Assembly (NCBI RefSeq): GCF_900108105.1
Contig: NZ_FNUR01000006.1
Location: forward strand, 1 to 64,000
Origin: Butyrivibrio sp. Su6
Lineage (GTDB): Bacteria; Bacillota; Clostridia; Lachnospirales; Lachnospiraceae
Reading direction: 5' to 3'
DNA length: 64,000 nucleotides
This document shows positions 55,388 to 63,505 of the stretch, in pieces (the first letter of the stretch is position 1; each line of letters opens with the position of its first letter). The position numbers were made by a program, and so were the translations under genes. The notes under the pieces were generated by a model. It was not told where the DNA came from. It searched no databases and saw nothing but the letters and a program-made list of their open reading frames with translations.

Positions 55388-56134
55388 ATGCTTACACAAG
55401 AGCGTCGTGATCTTATAGTTTCATATATTAATGATAACAATGCAGTTACAGTAGCAGAGCTTATGGAGAAATTTGATGCTTCCGCTGCTACGATTCGTCG
55501 TGATCTTTCTGTCCTTCATGATGAAAAAAAGATACTTAAGGTGTTCGGTGGTGCAACATCTGTTATGTCCGGTGATGTGACAACTTTTGAGCCGCCGGTA
55601 TCAGCTAAGGCCTCCCTTAACAGGGAAGAAAAAGATGCGATAAGTAAATATGCAGCATCTTTAATATATGATGATGACTTTGTTTATATAGATTCAGGAA
55701 CAACGACACTTGAGATGATCAAGTATATAGAAAACAGCAAGGCCAAGTACATTACAAACGGAATTGTACATGCCAAGAAGCTTTTGGAAAAAGGCCTTAA
55801 TACCATGATCATCGGTGGAAGATGCAAGGCTTCAACAGAAGCGATCATCGGTCCTGATTGTATCGAGGGCATCAGTAAATATCATTTCACCAAGGCTTTT
55901 ATGGGAACAAACGGCATTTCAATCCCGGCAGGCTTTACAACTCCTGATGTGGATGAAGCCCTGGTAAAACAGGAAGCTGTCAAACATGCGTATATCTCCT
56001 ATGTTCTGGCAGATCATACCAAGTTTGGTCAGGTTAGTTCAGTTACTTTTGCAGACATAACAAGCTGCTGCATTATAACGGATAAAGAGCCCAGTAAGAA
56101 CTATAGTAGTAAAACAATCGTGAAGGTTGTATGA
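55388..56134 (+). CDS. fruR: DeoR family regulator of the fructose operon
   Basis: Repressor of fructose use, most likely released by fructose 1-phosphate. The DeoR-type winged HTH is at the N-terminus: RRDLIVSYINDNNAVTVAEL, then MEKFDASAATIRRDLSVL. The C-terminal sugar-phosphate isomerase-like sensor shows YIDSGTTTLEMIKYI and the FMGTNGISIPAGFTTPD block. ATG 55388 follows AGAGGG; in-frame upstream codons lie in the operator region. 248 residues is normal. It is the first gene of fruR-fruK-fruA, so it is autoregulated. Confidence 0.9.
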   Translation: MLTQERRDLIVSYINDNNAVTVAELMEKFDASAATIRRDLSVLHDEKKILKVFGGATSVMSGDVTTFEPPVSAKASLNREEKDAISKYAASLIYDDDFVYIDSGTTTLEMIKYIENSKAKYITNGIVHAKKLLEKGLNTMIIGGRCKASTEAIIGPDCIEGISKYHFTKAFMGTNGISIPAGFTTPDVDEALVKQEAVKHAYISYVLADHTKFGQVSSVTFADITSCCIITDKEPSKNYSSKTIVKVV

Positions 56135-56150
56135 AGTAAGGAGGAAACAC

Positions 56151-57056
56151 ATGATCTATACGGTTACTTTTAATCCGGCAATTGATTATGTAGTCAGAAT
56201 GAGCGATTCTCTTTTACCTGGAATGACAAACCGCTCAGATTCTGAAGAATGTTACTTTGGTGGAAAGGGAATCAATGTATCAACTATTCTTAAGAACTTA
56301 GGAATAGACAATACAGCTCTTGGATTCGTTGCAGGTTTCACCGGAGAAGCAATCGAAAAGAGTGTAAATGAGAGAGGAATTAAAGCTGACTTCATAAAGC
56401 TGAGCGATGGAATCTCAAGAATCAATGTAAAGATAAAAGGACAGGCTGAAACAGAGATAAATGCTCAGGGTCCCAAGATTCCGGCAGATGCTCTGGACAA
56501 GCTTTTCTCCCAGATAAAAGAGCTTAAGGATGGCGACATCCTTATTCTTGCAGGAAGTATTCCAAATTCACTTCCAAGCGATGTTTACGAAAGAATTATT
56601 TCTTTTGTCTGCGATAAAAAGATCGAAGTTGTTGTTGATGCCACAAAGGACCTTTTAAAGAACGTCCTTAAGTATCATCCATTTTTAATAAAGCCAAACA
56701 ATCACGAACTTGGTGAGATGTTTGGAACGGTTCTTAAGACCGATGATGAGATTGAGGAACATGCTAGAAAACTTCAGGAGATGGGCGCCAGAAATGTTCT
56801 TATTTCTATGGCTGGTGACGGTTCAATGCTCATTACTGAGACCGGTGAGAAATACCGCGTAGGTGTTCCAAAGGGGAAGGTTAGAAATTCGGTAGGAGCA
56901 GGCGATTCAATGGTCGCTGGTTTCATTGCCGGATATCTAAATAAAGGGAGCTACGAAGAGGCTCTCAAAATGGGTACTGCTGCTGGAAGCGCCACAGCTT
57001 TTTCAGACGATCTGGCAACAGGAGAAGCAATACACGAACTATATAATAGCCTATAA
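56151..57056 (+). CDS. fruK: 1-phosphofructokinase
   Basis: Phosphorylates fructose 1-phosphate, the FruA product, to fructose 1,6-bisphosphate. PfkB family: MIYTVTFNPAIDYVVRM start, GGKGINVSTILKNLG substrate loop, LAGSIPNSLP, IKPNNHELGEMFG and the C-terminal NSVGAGDSMVAGFIAGYL with catalytic Asp252. 301 residues. ATG 56151 follows AAGGAGG by 7 bases; a TTG start would lie upstream of it. Tagatose-6-phosphate kinase relatives are similar, but the fruR/fruA neighbours settle the substrate. Confidence 0.95.
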   Translation: MIYTVTFNPAIDYVVRMSDSLLPGMTNRSDSEECYFGGKGINVSTILKNLGIDNTALGFVAGFTGEAIEKSVNERGIKADFIKLSDGISRINVKIKGQAETEINAQGPKIPADALDKLFSQIKELKDGDILILAGSIPNSLPSDVYERIISFVCDKKIEVVVDATKDLLKNVLKYHPFLIKPNNHELGEMFGTVLKTDDEIEEHARKLQEMGARNVLISMAGDGSMLITETGEKYRVGVPKGKVRNSVGAGDSMVAGFIAGYLNKGSYEEALKMGTAAGSATAFSDDLATGEAIHELYNSL

Positions 57057-57074
57057 GGCATACAAGGAGGGACT

Positions 57075-58994
57075 ATGAAAATCACAGATTTACTAAAGAA
57101 AGAGGGTATACTCTTGAATTGCCCTGCTACTGACAGGGAAAGCGCGATTGATGCACTCATCGACCTGCATTCAAAGGTTGGTAATCTTAATGATGCAGCA
57201 GCATTTAAAGAAGCAATTCTTGCGCGTGAAGAGAAGGGGTCAACTGCAATTGGTATGGGAATTGCTGTTCCTCATGGAAAGTCAGCAGCAGTAAAGACAG
57301 CAGGACTTACAGCTATCACAATTCCAAGCGGAATTGATTACAAATCACTTGATGGAAACCCAAGTAATCTTTTCTTCATGATCGCTGCACCTGATACAGC
57401 AGCTGATACACACTTGGAAGTTCTTTCAAAGCTCATGACTCTTCTTATGGACCAGTCATTTGCTAAAAAGCTTGTTGAAGCAAAAACAGCTGATGAATTC
57501 CTTAAAGTAATCGACGATAAGGAAGCAGAAAAAGACAAAGAGACAAGCGCAAAGGCTGCACCTGCAGCAAAGCCTTCTGTAAAGAAGCTTGTTGGTGTAA
57601 CAGCTTGTCCTACAGGTATCGCACATACATTTATGGCAGCTGAAGCTTTAGAGCTTAAGGCAAAAGAGCTTGGAATTGATATCAAGGTTGAAAAAGACGG
57701 TTCAGCCGGAGCAAAAGATGTTCTTACTGCAAAAGAGATCGAAGAAGCAGACGCAGTTATCGTAGCATGTGATAAGAATATTGATATGGGCAGATTCAAT
57801 GGAAAGCCTGTTATCATCACATCTACTAAAGAAGCTATACATAACCCTGAAAACCTCATTAAGAAGGCAACTGACGGGGATGTTTCAATTTATCATCACT
57901 CAGGAAAGATCTCAGCTTCATCAGAAGCTACTAATGAATCAGCAGGTCGTCAGGCTTACAAGCACCTTATGAATGGTGTATCACATATGCTTCCATTCGT
58001 TATTGGTGGTGGTATCCTTATCGCTATCGCTTTCCTTTTGGATGATTTCTCAATTGACCCAAGTAACTTTGGTAGCAACACTCCTGTAGCTGCATGGTTT
58101 AAGTCAATTGGTGGTACAGCATTTGGATTTATGCTTCCAATTCTTGCCGGATTTATTGCACAGAGTATTGCAGACCGTCCAGGTCTTGCAGTTGGTTTCG
58201 TAGGTGGTGCACTTGCAAGCACAGGTGCTACTTTCGTTTCACCTGGCGGAGATGTTCCTTCAGCTTTCCTTGGCGCTTTGGTTGCTGGTTTTGCAGCTGG
58301 TTACCTTGTACGCTTCATGGAAAGGATCTGTGAGAAACTTCCACAGGCACTTGAAGGTATCAAACCTGTACTTATCTATCCTCTTTGCGGTATCTTCATC
58401 ATCGGTATTGTTATGTGTGCGATCAACCCTATCGTTGGTGCTCTTAACGCATGGATAACAGCTCTTCTTGAAGGAATGGGAACAGGTTCTATGGTAGTTC
58501 TTGGTATCCTCCTTGGAGCAATGATGGCAACAGATATGGGTGGCCCTCTTAATAAGGCTGCTTACGCATTTGGACTTGCAAGTCTTGCTAACCAGAATGA
58601 GACAGGTCATATGATCATGGCTGCAATCATGGTTGGTGGTATGGTTCCTCCAATTGCAATCGCGCTTGCTACTATTTTCTTTAAGAATAAGTTCACTCCA
58701 GCAGAGAGAAAGTCAGGACCTGTTAACTTTATCATGGGTCTTTGCTTCATCACAGAGGGTGCTATCCCATTTGCAGCAGCTGATCCTATCAGAGTAATCC
58801 CATCTCTTATGGTTGGTTCAGGTGTTGCCGGAGCTCTTTCAATGGCATTTAAGTGCACACTTAGAGCACCTCACGGTGGAATCTTCGTATTCCCTGTAGT
58901 TGGTAACGTAGCAATGTATCTTGTAGCTCTTTTGATTGGATCTGTTGCAGGATGCTTTATGCTTGGTCTTCTTAAAAAGAACATTGAAGACTGA
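57075..58994 (+). CDS. fruA: Fructose PTS transporter, EIIABC
   Basis: Imports fructose with phosphorylation to fructose 1-phosphate. Domains in order: IIA (1-150) with His67 in IAVPHGKS; an Ala/Lys/Pro linker; IIB (~171-270) with Cys178 in VTACPTGIAHTF; IIC membrane domain (~295-639) with about nine helices, MLPFVIGGGILIAIAFLL onward, and GGPLNKAAYAFG. Length 639 is the classic triple fusion. It follows fruK by 18 bases. A strong hairpin separates it from ptsH, which may set the ratio of transporter to general PTS proteins. Confidence 0.96.
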   Translation: MKITDLLKKEGILLNCPATDRESAIDALIDLHSKVGNLNDAAAFKEAILAREEKGSTAIGMGIAVPHGKSAAVKTAGLTAITIPSGIDYKSLDGNPSNLFFMIAAPDTAADTHLEVLSKLMTLLMDQSFAKKLVEAKTADEFLKVIDDKEAEKDKETSAKAAPAAKPSVKKLVGVTACPTGIAHTFMAAEALELKAKELGIDIKVEKDGSAGAKDVLTAKEIEEADAVIVACDKNIDMGRFNGKPVIITSTKEAIHNPENLIKKATDGDVSIYHHSGKISASSEATNESAGRQAYKHLMNGVSHMLPFVIGGGILIAIAFLLDDFSIDPSNFGSNTPVAAWFKSIGGTAFGFMLPILAGFIAQSIADRPGLAVGFVGGALASTGATFVSPGGDVPSAFLGALVAGFAAGYLVRFMERICEKLPQALEGIKPVLIYPLCGIFIIGIVMCAINPIVGALNAWITALLEGMGTGSMVVLGILLGAMMATDMGGPLNKAAYAFGLASLANQNETGHMIMAAIMVGGMVPPIAIALATIFFKNKFTPAERKSGPVNFIMGLCFITEGAIPFAAADPIRVIPSLMVGSGVAGALSMAFKCTLRAPHGGIFVFPVVGNVAMYLVALLIGSVAGCFMLGLLKKNIED

Positions 58995-59009
58995 TATAAC
59001 ACAAATTGA

Positions 59010-59045
59010 TGATGTACAGCCGCTTCTTTAAGTGGCTGTACATCA
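59010..59045 (+). terminator. Intra-operon terminator between fruA and ptsH
   Basis: TGATGTACAGCCGCTT pairs with AAGTGGCTGTACATCA (16 bp with one G-U) around a CTTT loop, followed by AGGTTTTCATTTT. It likely gives partial termination after fruA. Confidence 0.8.
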
Positions 59046-59073
59046 GGTTTTCATTTTAGAAAGGATTTAAAAA

Positions 59074-59337
59074 ATGGTATCACAGGTAGTAAAAGTAACA
59101 AATGAACAGGGAATGCACATGCGTCCGGCAAGTCTTTTTTGTCAGACAGTAACTCCTTTTAGCAGCGACGTTAAGGTTGTTTTCAACGGAACAGCTTATG
59201 ATGCTAAGAGCGTTATGATGCTTATGAGCGCTTGCATCAAGTGCGGTGCTGAGATCGAGATCCAGTGCGATGGTCCTGATGAAGCAGAAGCTTTAAAGAA
59301 GGCCGTTGAACTTGTTGAGAGTGGTTTAGGAGACTGA
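59074..59337 (+). CDS. ptsH: Phosphocarrier protein HPr
   Basis: Relays phosphate from Enzyme I to the sugar EIIs. 87 residues: His15 in GMHMRPAS is the phosphorylation site and Ser46 in YDAKSVMML is the HPr-kinase site expected in Firmicutes. The usual GLHARPA reads GMHMRPA here and the second helix GIMSL reads SVMML, mild but plausible changes. AGAAAGGA precedes ATG 59074. ptsI follows 52 bases later after a small hairpin (59339-59373). The position inside the fructose cluster implies co-induction, although the protein serves all PTS sugars. Confidence 0.95.
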   Translation: MVSQVVKVTNEQGMHMRPASLFCQTVTPFSSDVKVVFNGTAYDAKSVMMLMSACIKCGAEIEIQCDGPDEAEALKKAVELVESGLGD

Positions 59338-59338
59338 C

Positions 59339-59373
59339 GTTCTGGCGAGGATTGAAGATCCGAGAGCAGAACT
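59339..59373 (+). repeat. Short hairpin between ptsH and ptsI
   Basis: GTTCT / AGAAC close a loop with partly paired GGAT/ATCC; no U run. Possibly a processing or stability element. Confidence 0.35.
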
Positions 59374-59389
59374 TCAATAGGAGGTACGC

Positions 59390-61096
59390 ATGTATAAAGG
59401 AATCGCCGCATCACGCGGTATAGGAATCGGAAGTGTCTGCGTTATTGTTGAGCACGATCTTAAATTTGAAGCGAAAAAGATTGAAGATATACAAGCTGAA
59501 AAAGAACGTTTTAATAAAGCTGTAGAGGAATTCATAACCGAAACAACTGCTCAGGCTGAAGACATCAGGAAAAAGATTGGTCCCAAAGAAGCTGAAATCC
59601 TCGAGGGCCATATAGTTATGATTTCCGATCCTTCCATGGCCGGAGAGATGACCAAAATGATCGATTCAGGCCAGTGTGCCGAGTCTGCTGTAGAAGCAGT
59701 TTGTGACATGTTTATTGGCATGTTCTCAAAGATGGACGATGACATGATGCGTCAGAGAGCTTCAGACATTAGCGATGTTAAGATCTCTATGCTCAAAATT
59801 CTCCTTGGTATAAAGGACATAGATATAAGTAAGGTGGCTCCGGGAACAGTTCTTGTGGCTAAGGACCTCACTCCATCAATGACATCTCAGATCAACAAGG
59901 AAAACGTTGTTGGTATTCTCACAGAGGTTGGTGGAAAGACTTCTCATTCAGCTATTTTGGCAAGGGCGTTGGAAATACCGGCAGTTCTTTCTGTTCCTGA
60001 TATTACAAAGCTTGTTAAGGATAAAGACACTGCAATAGTAGATGGTACAGAGGGCAATGTATATATTAATCCTGAGGGAGACGTACTTTCACAGTACATT
60101 TTAAAGAGAGAAGAGTTCATCAAAAAACAGTCTGAGCTCAAGGGATTCTTTGGAAAAGAGACTAAGACTCTTGATGGCGACACTGTTGAACTTTTCTGTA
60201 ACATTGGTACTCCAAAGGATGCTAAAAAGGCCATTGAATGTGACGGTGAAGGAATAGGTCTTTTCCGTTCAGAGTTTTTGTTTATGGATAACAATCATAT
60301 GCCTACTGAAGATGAGCAGTTTGCTGCTTATAAAGAGGCAGCTGAGACCATGGGTGGAAAGCCTGTGATCATCAGAACTCTGGACATCGGTGGAGATAAA
60401 GATATACCTTATCTCAACATGAAAAAAGAAGAAAATCCATTCCTTGGATACAGAGCTGTAAGATATTGTCTTGGTAATAAGGACAGCTATATGATCCAGC
60501 TCCGTGCAATAGTCAGAGCAAGTGCATTTGGTAAAGTTAAGATCATGATTCCACTTGTAACCTGCGTTGATGAACTTAGAGCGGTAAAAGAGCTGGTAGA
60601 AGAGATTAAAAAGGATTTCGATGAGCAGGGAATTGCCTATGACAAGGATATTGAAGTGGGCTGCATGATCGAAACTCCTGCTGCATCACTTATAGCTGAT
60701 ATTCTTGCAAAAGAAGCAGATTTCTTCTCAATCGGAACTAATGACCTTACTCAGTACACAATGAGCGTTGACAGAGGAAATGCTGATGTTGCATACCTTT
60801 ATTCAACCTTCCAGCCATCTGTGCTTCGTTCAATAAAGAACATCATAGAATGTGGAAGAAAGGCAGGAATTCCTGTAGGAATGTGTGGTGAGGCTGCAGC
60901 TGATCCTATGCTGATTCCTCTTCTTATATCATTTGGACTTACAGAATTCAGCGTTAATCCTGTTCTTGTTCTTACTGCCAGATGTGTTATCTCTAAGTGG
61001 AGCAAGGAAGAGGCCGATAAACTGGCTGAGAAAGTCATGGCCCTTGATAACGAGAAAGAAATCGCAGCTCTTTTAAAAGAGTCTGCAAAAGAATGA
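59390..61096 (+). CDS. ptsI: Phosphoenolpyruvate-protein phosphotransferase, Enzyme I
   Basis: Autophosphorylates from PEP and passes phosphate to HPr. The N-terminal HPr-binding and phosphohistidine domains hold His186 in GGKTSHSAILARALEIP. The C-terminal TIM-barrel PEP-binding domain has GIGLFRSEFLFMDN, RTLDIGGDKDIPYL and the ending CGEAAADPMLIPLL (catalytic Cys in MCGEAA). Length 568 is standard. AGGAGG is 6 bases from ATG 59390. It is the last gene of the fructose/PTS operon, ended by a strong terminator. Confidence 0.97.
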   Translation: MYKGIAASRGIGIGSVCVIVEHDLKFEAKKIEDIQAEKERFNKAVEEFITETTAQAEDIRKKIGPKEAEILEGHIVMISDPSMAGEMTKMIDSGQCAESAVEAVCDMFIGMFSKMDDDMMRQRASDISDVKISMLKILLGIKDIDISKVAPGTVLVAKDLTPSMTSQINKENVVGILTEVGGKTSHSAILARALEIPAVLSVPDITKLVKDKDTAIVDGTEGNVYINPEGDVLSQYILKREEFIKKQSELKGFFGKETKTLDGDTVELFCNIGTPKDAKKAIECDGEGIGLFRSEFLFMDNNHMPTEDEQFAAYKEAAETMGGKPVIIRTLDIGGDKDIPYLNMKKEENPFLGYRAVRYCLGNKDSYMIQLRAIVRASAFGKVKIMIPLVTCVDELRAVKELVEEIKKDFDEQGIAYDKDIEVGCMIETPAASLIADILAKEADFFSIGTNDLTQYTMSVDRGNADVAYLYSTFQPSVLRSIKNIIECGRKAGIPVGMCGEAAADPMLIPLLISFGLTEFSVNPVLVLTARCVISKWSKEEADKLAEKVMALDNEKEIAALLKESAKE

Positions 61097-61147
61097 TCGT
61101 ATCAGATTATTTATATAATTAGATAATATAAACATATGGTAAAATAA

Positions 61148-61184
61148 AACTGCCGGGATACAGAGCGTATTCTGGCAGTTTTTT
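61148..61184 (+). terminator. Terminator after ptsI
   Basis: AACTGCCGGGATAC / GTATTCTGGCAGTT, 14 bp with two G-U pairs and a five-base loop, then TTTT. Confidence 0.9.
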
Positions 61185-61213
61185 AGTTGCGTTGGGAAAA
61201 AGGGGAGGACTTA

Positions 61214-62833
61214 ATGCTTAAAAAGATAGGGAAAACTATACTGATACTTCTGGCAATACTGGGGATCTTGTTTATTGTTATCATGCTAATACCTACGGAT
61301 GATGAAAGTCCTGAGACGGTACAGACAGGTAATGATTTGACAGAACAGCCACAGGAAAGCAGTTACACGAATCCTTATGCTGATATCGATGTGGTATCAG
61401 TGGATACTGACGCAAAATCAGCCACAATAATGATCTACATGAATGGATCAGACCTTGAGTCAGAGGCGGGGGAGGCATGTGAAGATATAGAGGAGATGCT
61501 TACCTCTGGCATAGGGAATAATGTAAATGTCATTATTCAGACCATGGGGACAAAAAAGTGGCATGGCTTTGGGATATCTTCACAAACGGCACAGACATAC
61601 AAAGTAGATAACGGAAATCTTGTTTTGGTGAGAGATAATCTGGGACAGCTTGACTGCACAGCAAAAGATACGTTATCGGAATTTGTGGGCTTTTGTAAAA
61701 CAAAGTATCCTGCTGACAGATATCTTTTTGTATTTTGGAATCATGGCGGCGGCCCGGTTTATGGATTTGGTTATGATGAGTGGCAGGATGAAGAAGACAG
61801 TCTCACCATTGATGAGATGGCAAAAGCTTTTTCCGAAAACAGTGACATTCAATTTGACATGATCGGAATGGACTGCTGTATTATGGCCAGCATGGAAACC
61901 TGTTACGCCCTTTCGCCTTATTGCAAATATGCTCTCCTTTCAGAGGATTTTGAATCAGGACTTGGTTGGAACTACAGCAGGTGGATGAAGTCTTTTGAAG
62001 AAAATCCGGGAATGGCAACACCTCTTTTGGGAAAATATATTATTGATGACATAATAACAGACAACGAAAATGAAGATGGCGGTGATTCAGCCTGTCTTGC
62101 TCTTTTTAACGTATCGGTTGCCACAGATCTATTCAATGCCTGGAAAAATTATGCATATAAAAATGAATATAAGCTTCTTGACAAGAATTATAGTAGAAAC
62201 CATAAGGCTAAAGGAAGAGCGATTGAGGAATGGGATTTTTGGGGATCTGATGGTAGCGATGTAACTCTTTCAGATTATTACATAAGCGACATACTGGCCC
62301 TTATGGAAAGTGTGGATAACAACAGTGATGAGGCCAAAAAGCTTATGTCTGTACTTAAGGCTTCTGTGGCATATTACGGGCACACATCAGACAAAAATGA
62401 GCTTACAGGACTCTCGGTTTCGCTGCCCTATGGAGACTCTGACTTTTATGATAAGTTGAAAGATGTCTTTAAAGGCATATCTTTAGACAATGAGTATATC
62501 GAATGGCTGGGATCATTTGTTTCAAGTGACGGATATGATGACTACTACGATTATGGTGGTTTTGAGGATGGTTGGAGCGGTTGGGGATCCTACGAAAGCG
62601 ATTATGGTTTTAACTACAGCAGTGGTGGCTCGGGGCAGTATTTCTTTGATGGCGATGATTATGAAAATGACTGGGTATATGATCACGAAGAAAAAATCTG
62701 GTACATGTATGAAGGAGATGTCCTCTATCTATATGATGACGAGACCAATACTCTGTTCTATTACGATGAATATGAGGACAAATACTACTACTACGATGAA
62801 GATCAGGATGACTGGTTTGAAGTAGAGGAATAA
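61214..62833 (+). CDS. Clostripain-type (C11) cysteine protease, membrane anchored
   Basis: A 539-residue extracytoplasmic protease. An N-terminal transmembrane anchor (residues ~3-24, ILILLAILGILFIVIMLI) precedes the C11 caspase-like fold: SATIMIYMNGSDLESE, RYLFVFWNHGGGPVYGFGYD with His177, and MIGMDCCIMASMETCYAL with Cys222 (the usual D-A-C reads D-C-C). C11 enzymes cleave after Arg/Lys and are often calcium- and self-activated. The last ~85 residues are unusual: Gly/Tyr/Asp-rich, then YYDEYEDKYYYYDEDQDDW. GGGGAGG fixes ATG 61214. Monocistronic. Confidence 0.88.
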   Translation: MLKKIGKTILILLAILGILFIVIMLIPTDDESPETVQTGNDLTEQPQESSYTNPYADIDVVSVDTDAKSATIMIYMNGSDLESEAGEACEDIEEMLTSGIGNNVNVIIQTMGTKKWHGFGISSQTAQTYKVDNGNLVLVRDNLGQLDCTAKDTLSEFVGFCKTKYPADRYLFVFWNHGGGPVYGFGYDEWQDEEDSLTIDEMAKAFSENSDIQFDMIGMDCCIMASMETCYALSPYCKYALLSEDFESGLGWNYSRWMKSFEENPGMATPLLGKYIIDDIITDNENEDGGDSACLALFNVSVATDLFNAWKNYAYKNEYKLLDKNYSRNHKAKGRAIEEWDFWGSDGSDVTLSDYYISDILALMESVDNNSDEAKKLMSVLKASVAYYGHTSDKNELTGLSVSLPYGDSDFYDKLKDVFKGISLDNEYIEWLGSFVSSDGYDDYYDYGGFEDGWSGWGSYESDYGFNYSSGGSGQYFFDGDDYENDWVYDHEEKIWYMYEGDVLYLYDDETNTLFYYDEYEDKYYYYDEDQDDWFEVEE

Positions 62834-62870
62834 GTAAATATGAAATTTTTATGAAGTTGGTTTTGACTTA

Positions 62871-62922
62871 TTGACAACATGTAGCTAGCTACGTATTATA
62901 TAACATGTAGCTAACTACATGT
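62871..62922 (+). promoter_or_regulatory. Promoter with two MarR-type operator palindromes
   Basis: TTGACA 62871-62876, 17-bp spacer, TATTAT 62894-62899. The spacer contains ACATGTAGCTAGCTACGT (62877-62894), and a second, perfect palindrome ACATGTAGCTAACTACATGT follows at 62903-62922, 27 bp centre to centre. Occupancy would block polymerase; the MarR protein encoded next is the obvious ligand. Confidence 0.8.
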
Positions 62923-62976
62923 TTTCTTTTTGCGGAAAAATCATTCCGTTGAAAAGCACTGAAAAGAGAGGGATAA

Positions 62977-63453
62977 ATGAGCTGCACAGACGAACAAAAT
63001 GAGTTTTTTAGAGATCGCGAGCATGAGCCCATAGGCTTTAAGTTCAAGCTTATCCATGAGGGCTTTGTTGCAATGTTCAATAGAGAGCTTAAGGAAGATG
63101 ATATTACTTTTTCTCAGGTTATGGTGATCTCGTACCTGGATGAGCACAAGGATAAAAAAGTAACTCAGAAGGATATTTCTGAAGCTCTTCATATTAAGCA
63201 TCCAACTACGATAGGTCTTTTGAAGAGGCTGGAAGAAAAGGGCATGATCACAAACGTGACAGACCCTGACAATCGCAGGTGCCGAAATGTTACTCTGTCA
63301 GAAAAGGGTCTTGAATTTGTTGATAAACGAAGGGAACGAAGAAAAAACACTGACTATTATCTGGTTAATGGAATGACAGAGGATGAGATTGCAGCCTTAA
63401 GAAAGCTTTTGGATAAAGTCATAGATAATATGGGTTCGATAAATACCAGATGA
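62977..63453 (+). CDS. MarR family transcriptional regulator
   Basis: A 158-residue winged-HTH repressor. The DNA-binding core reads VTQKDISEALHIKHPTTIGL, then LKRLEEKGMITNVTDPDNRR with the beta-wing, and the dimerisation helices flank it. AGAGAGGG precedes ATG 62977. It is the first gene of an operon with the ABC exporter and lies behind two palindromes that it probably binds, so the circuit is autoregulated and induced by a compound the exporter removes. The compound is unknown. Confidence 0.92.
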   Translation: MSCTDEQNEFFRDREHEPIGFKFKLIHEGFVAMFNRELKEDDITFSQVMVISYLDEHKDKKVTQKDISEALHIKHPTTIGLLKRLEEKGMITNVTDPDNRRCRNVTLSEKGLEFVDKRRERRKNTDYYLVNGMTEDEIAALRKLLDKVIDNMGSINTR

Positions 63454-63459
63454 GATGTT

Positions 63460-63490
63460 AATTATAGGGTTTTTTACCCTAATTATTTTA
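63460..63490 (+). terminator. Weak hairpin between marR and ABC genes
   Basis: AGGGT/ACCCT core extended by AATTA/TAATT with a bulge, then ATTTTAT. It could attenuate transcription into the exporter. Confidence 0.45.
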
Positions 63491-63505
63491 TAAAGGGAGA
63501 GTTAT

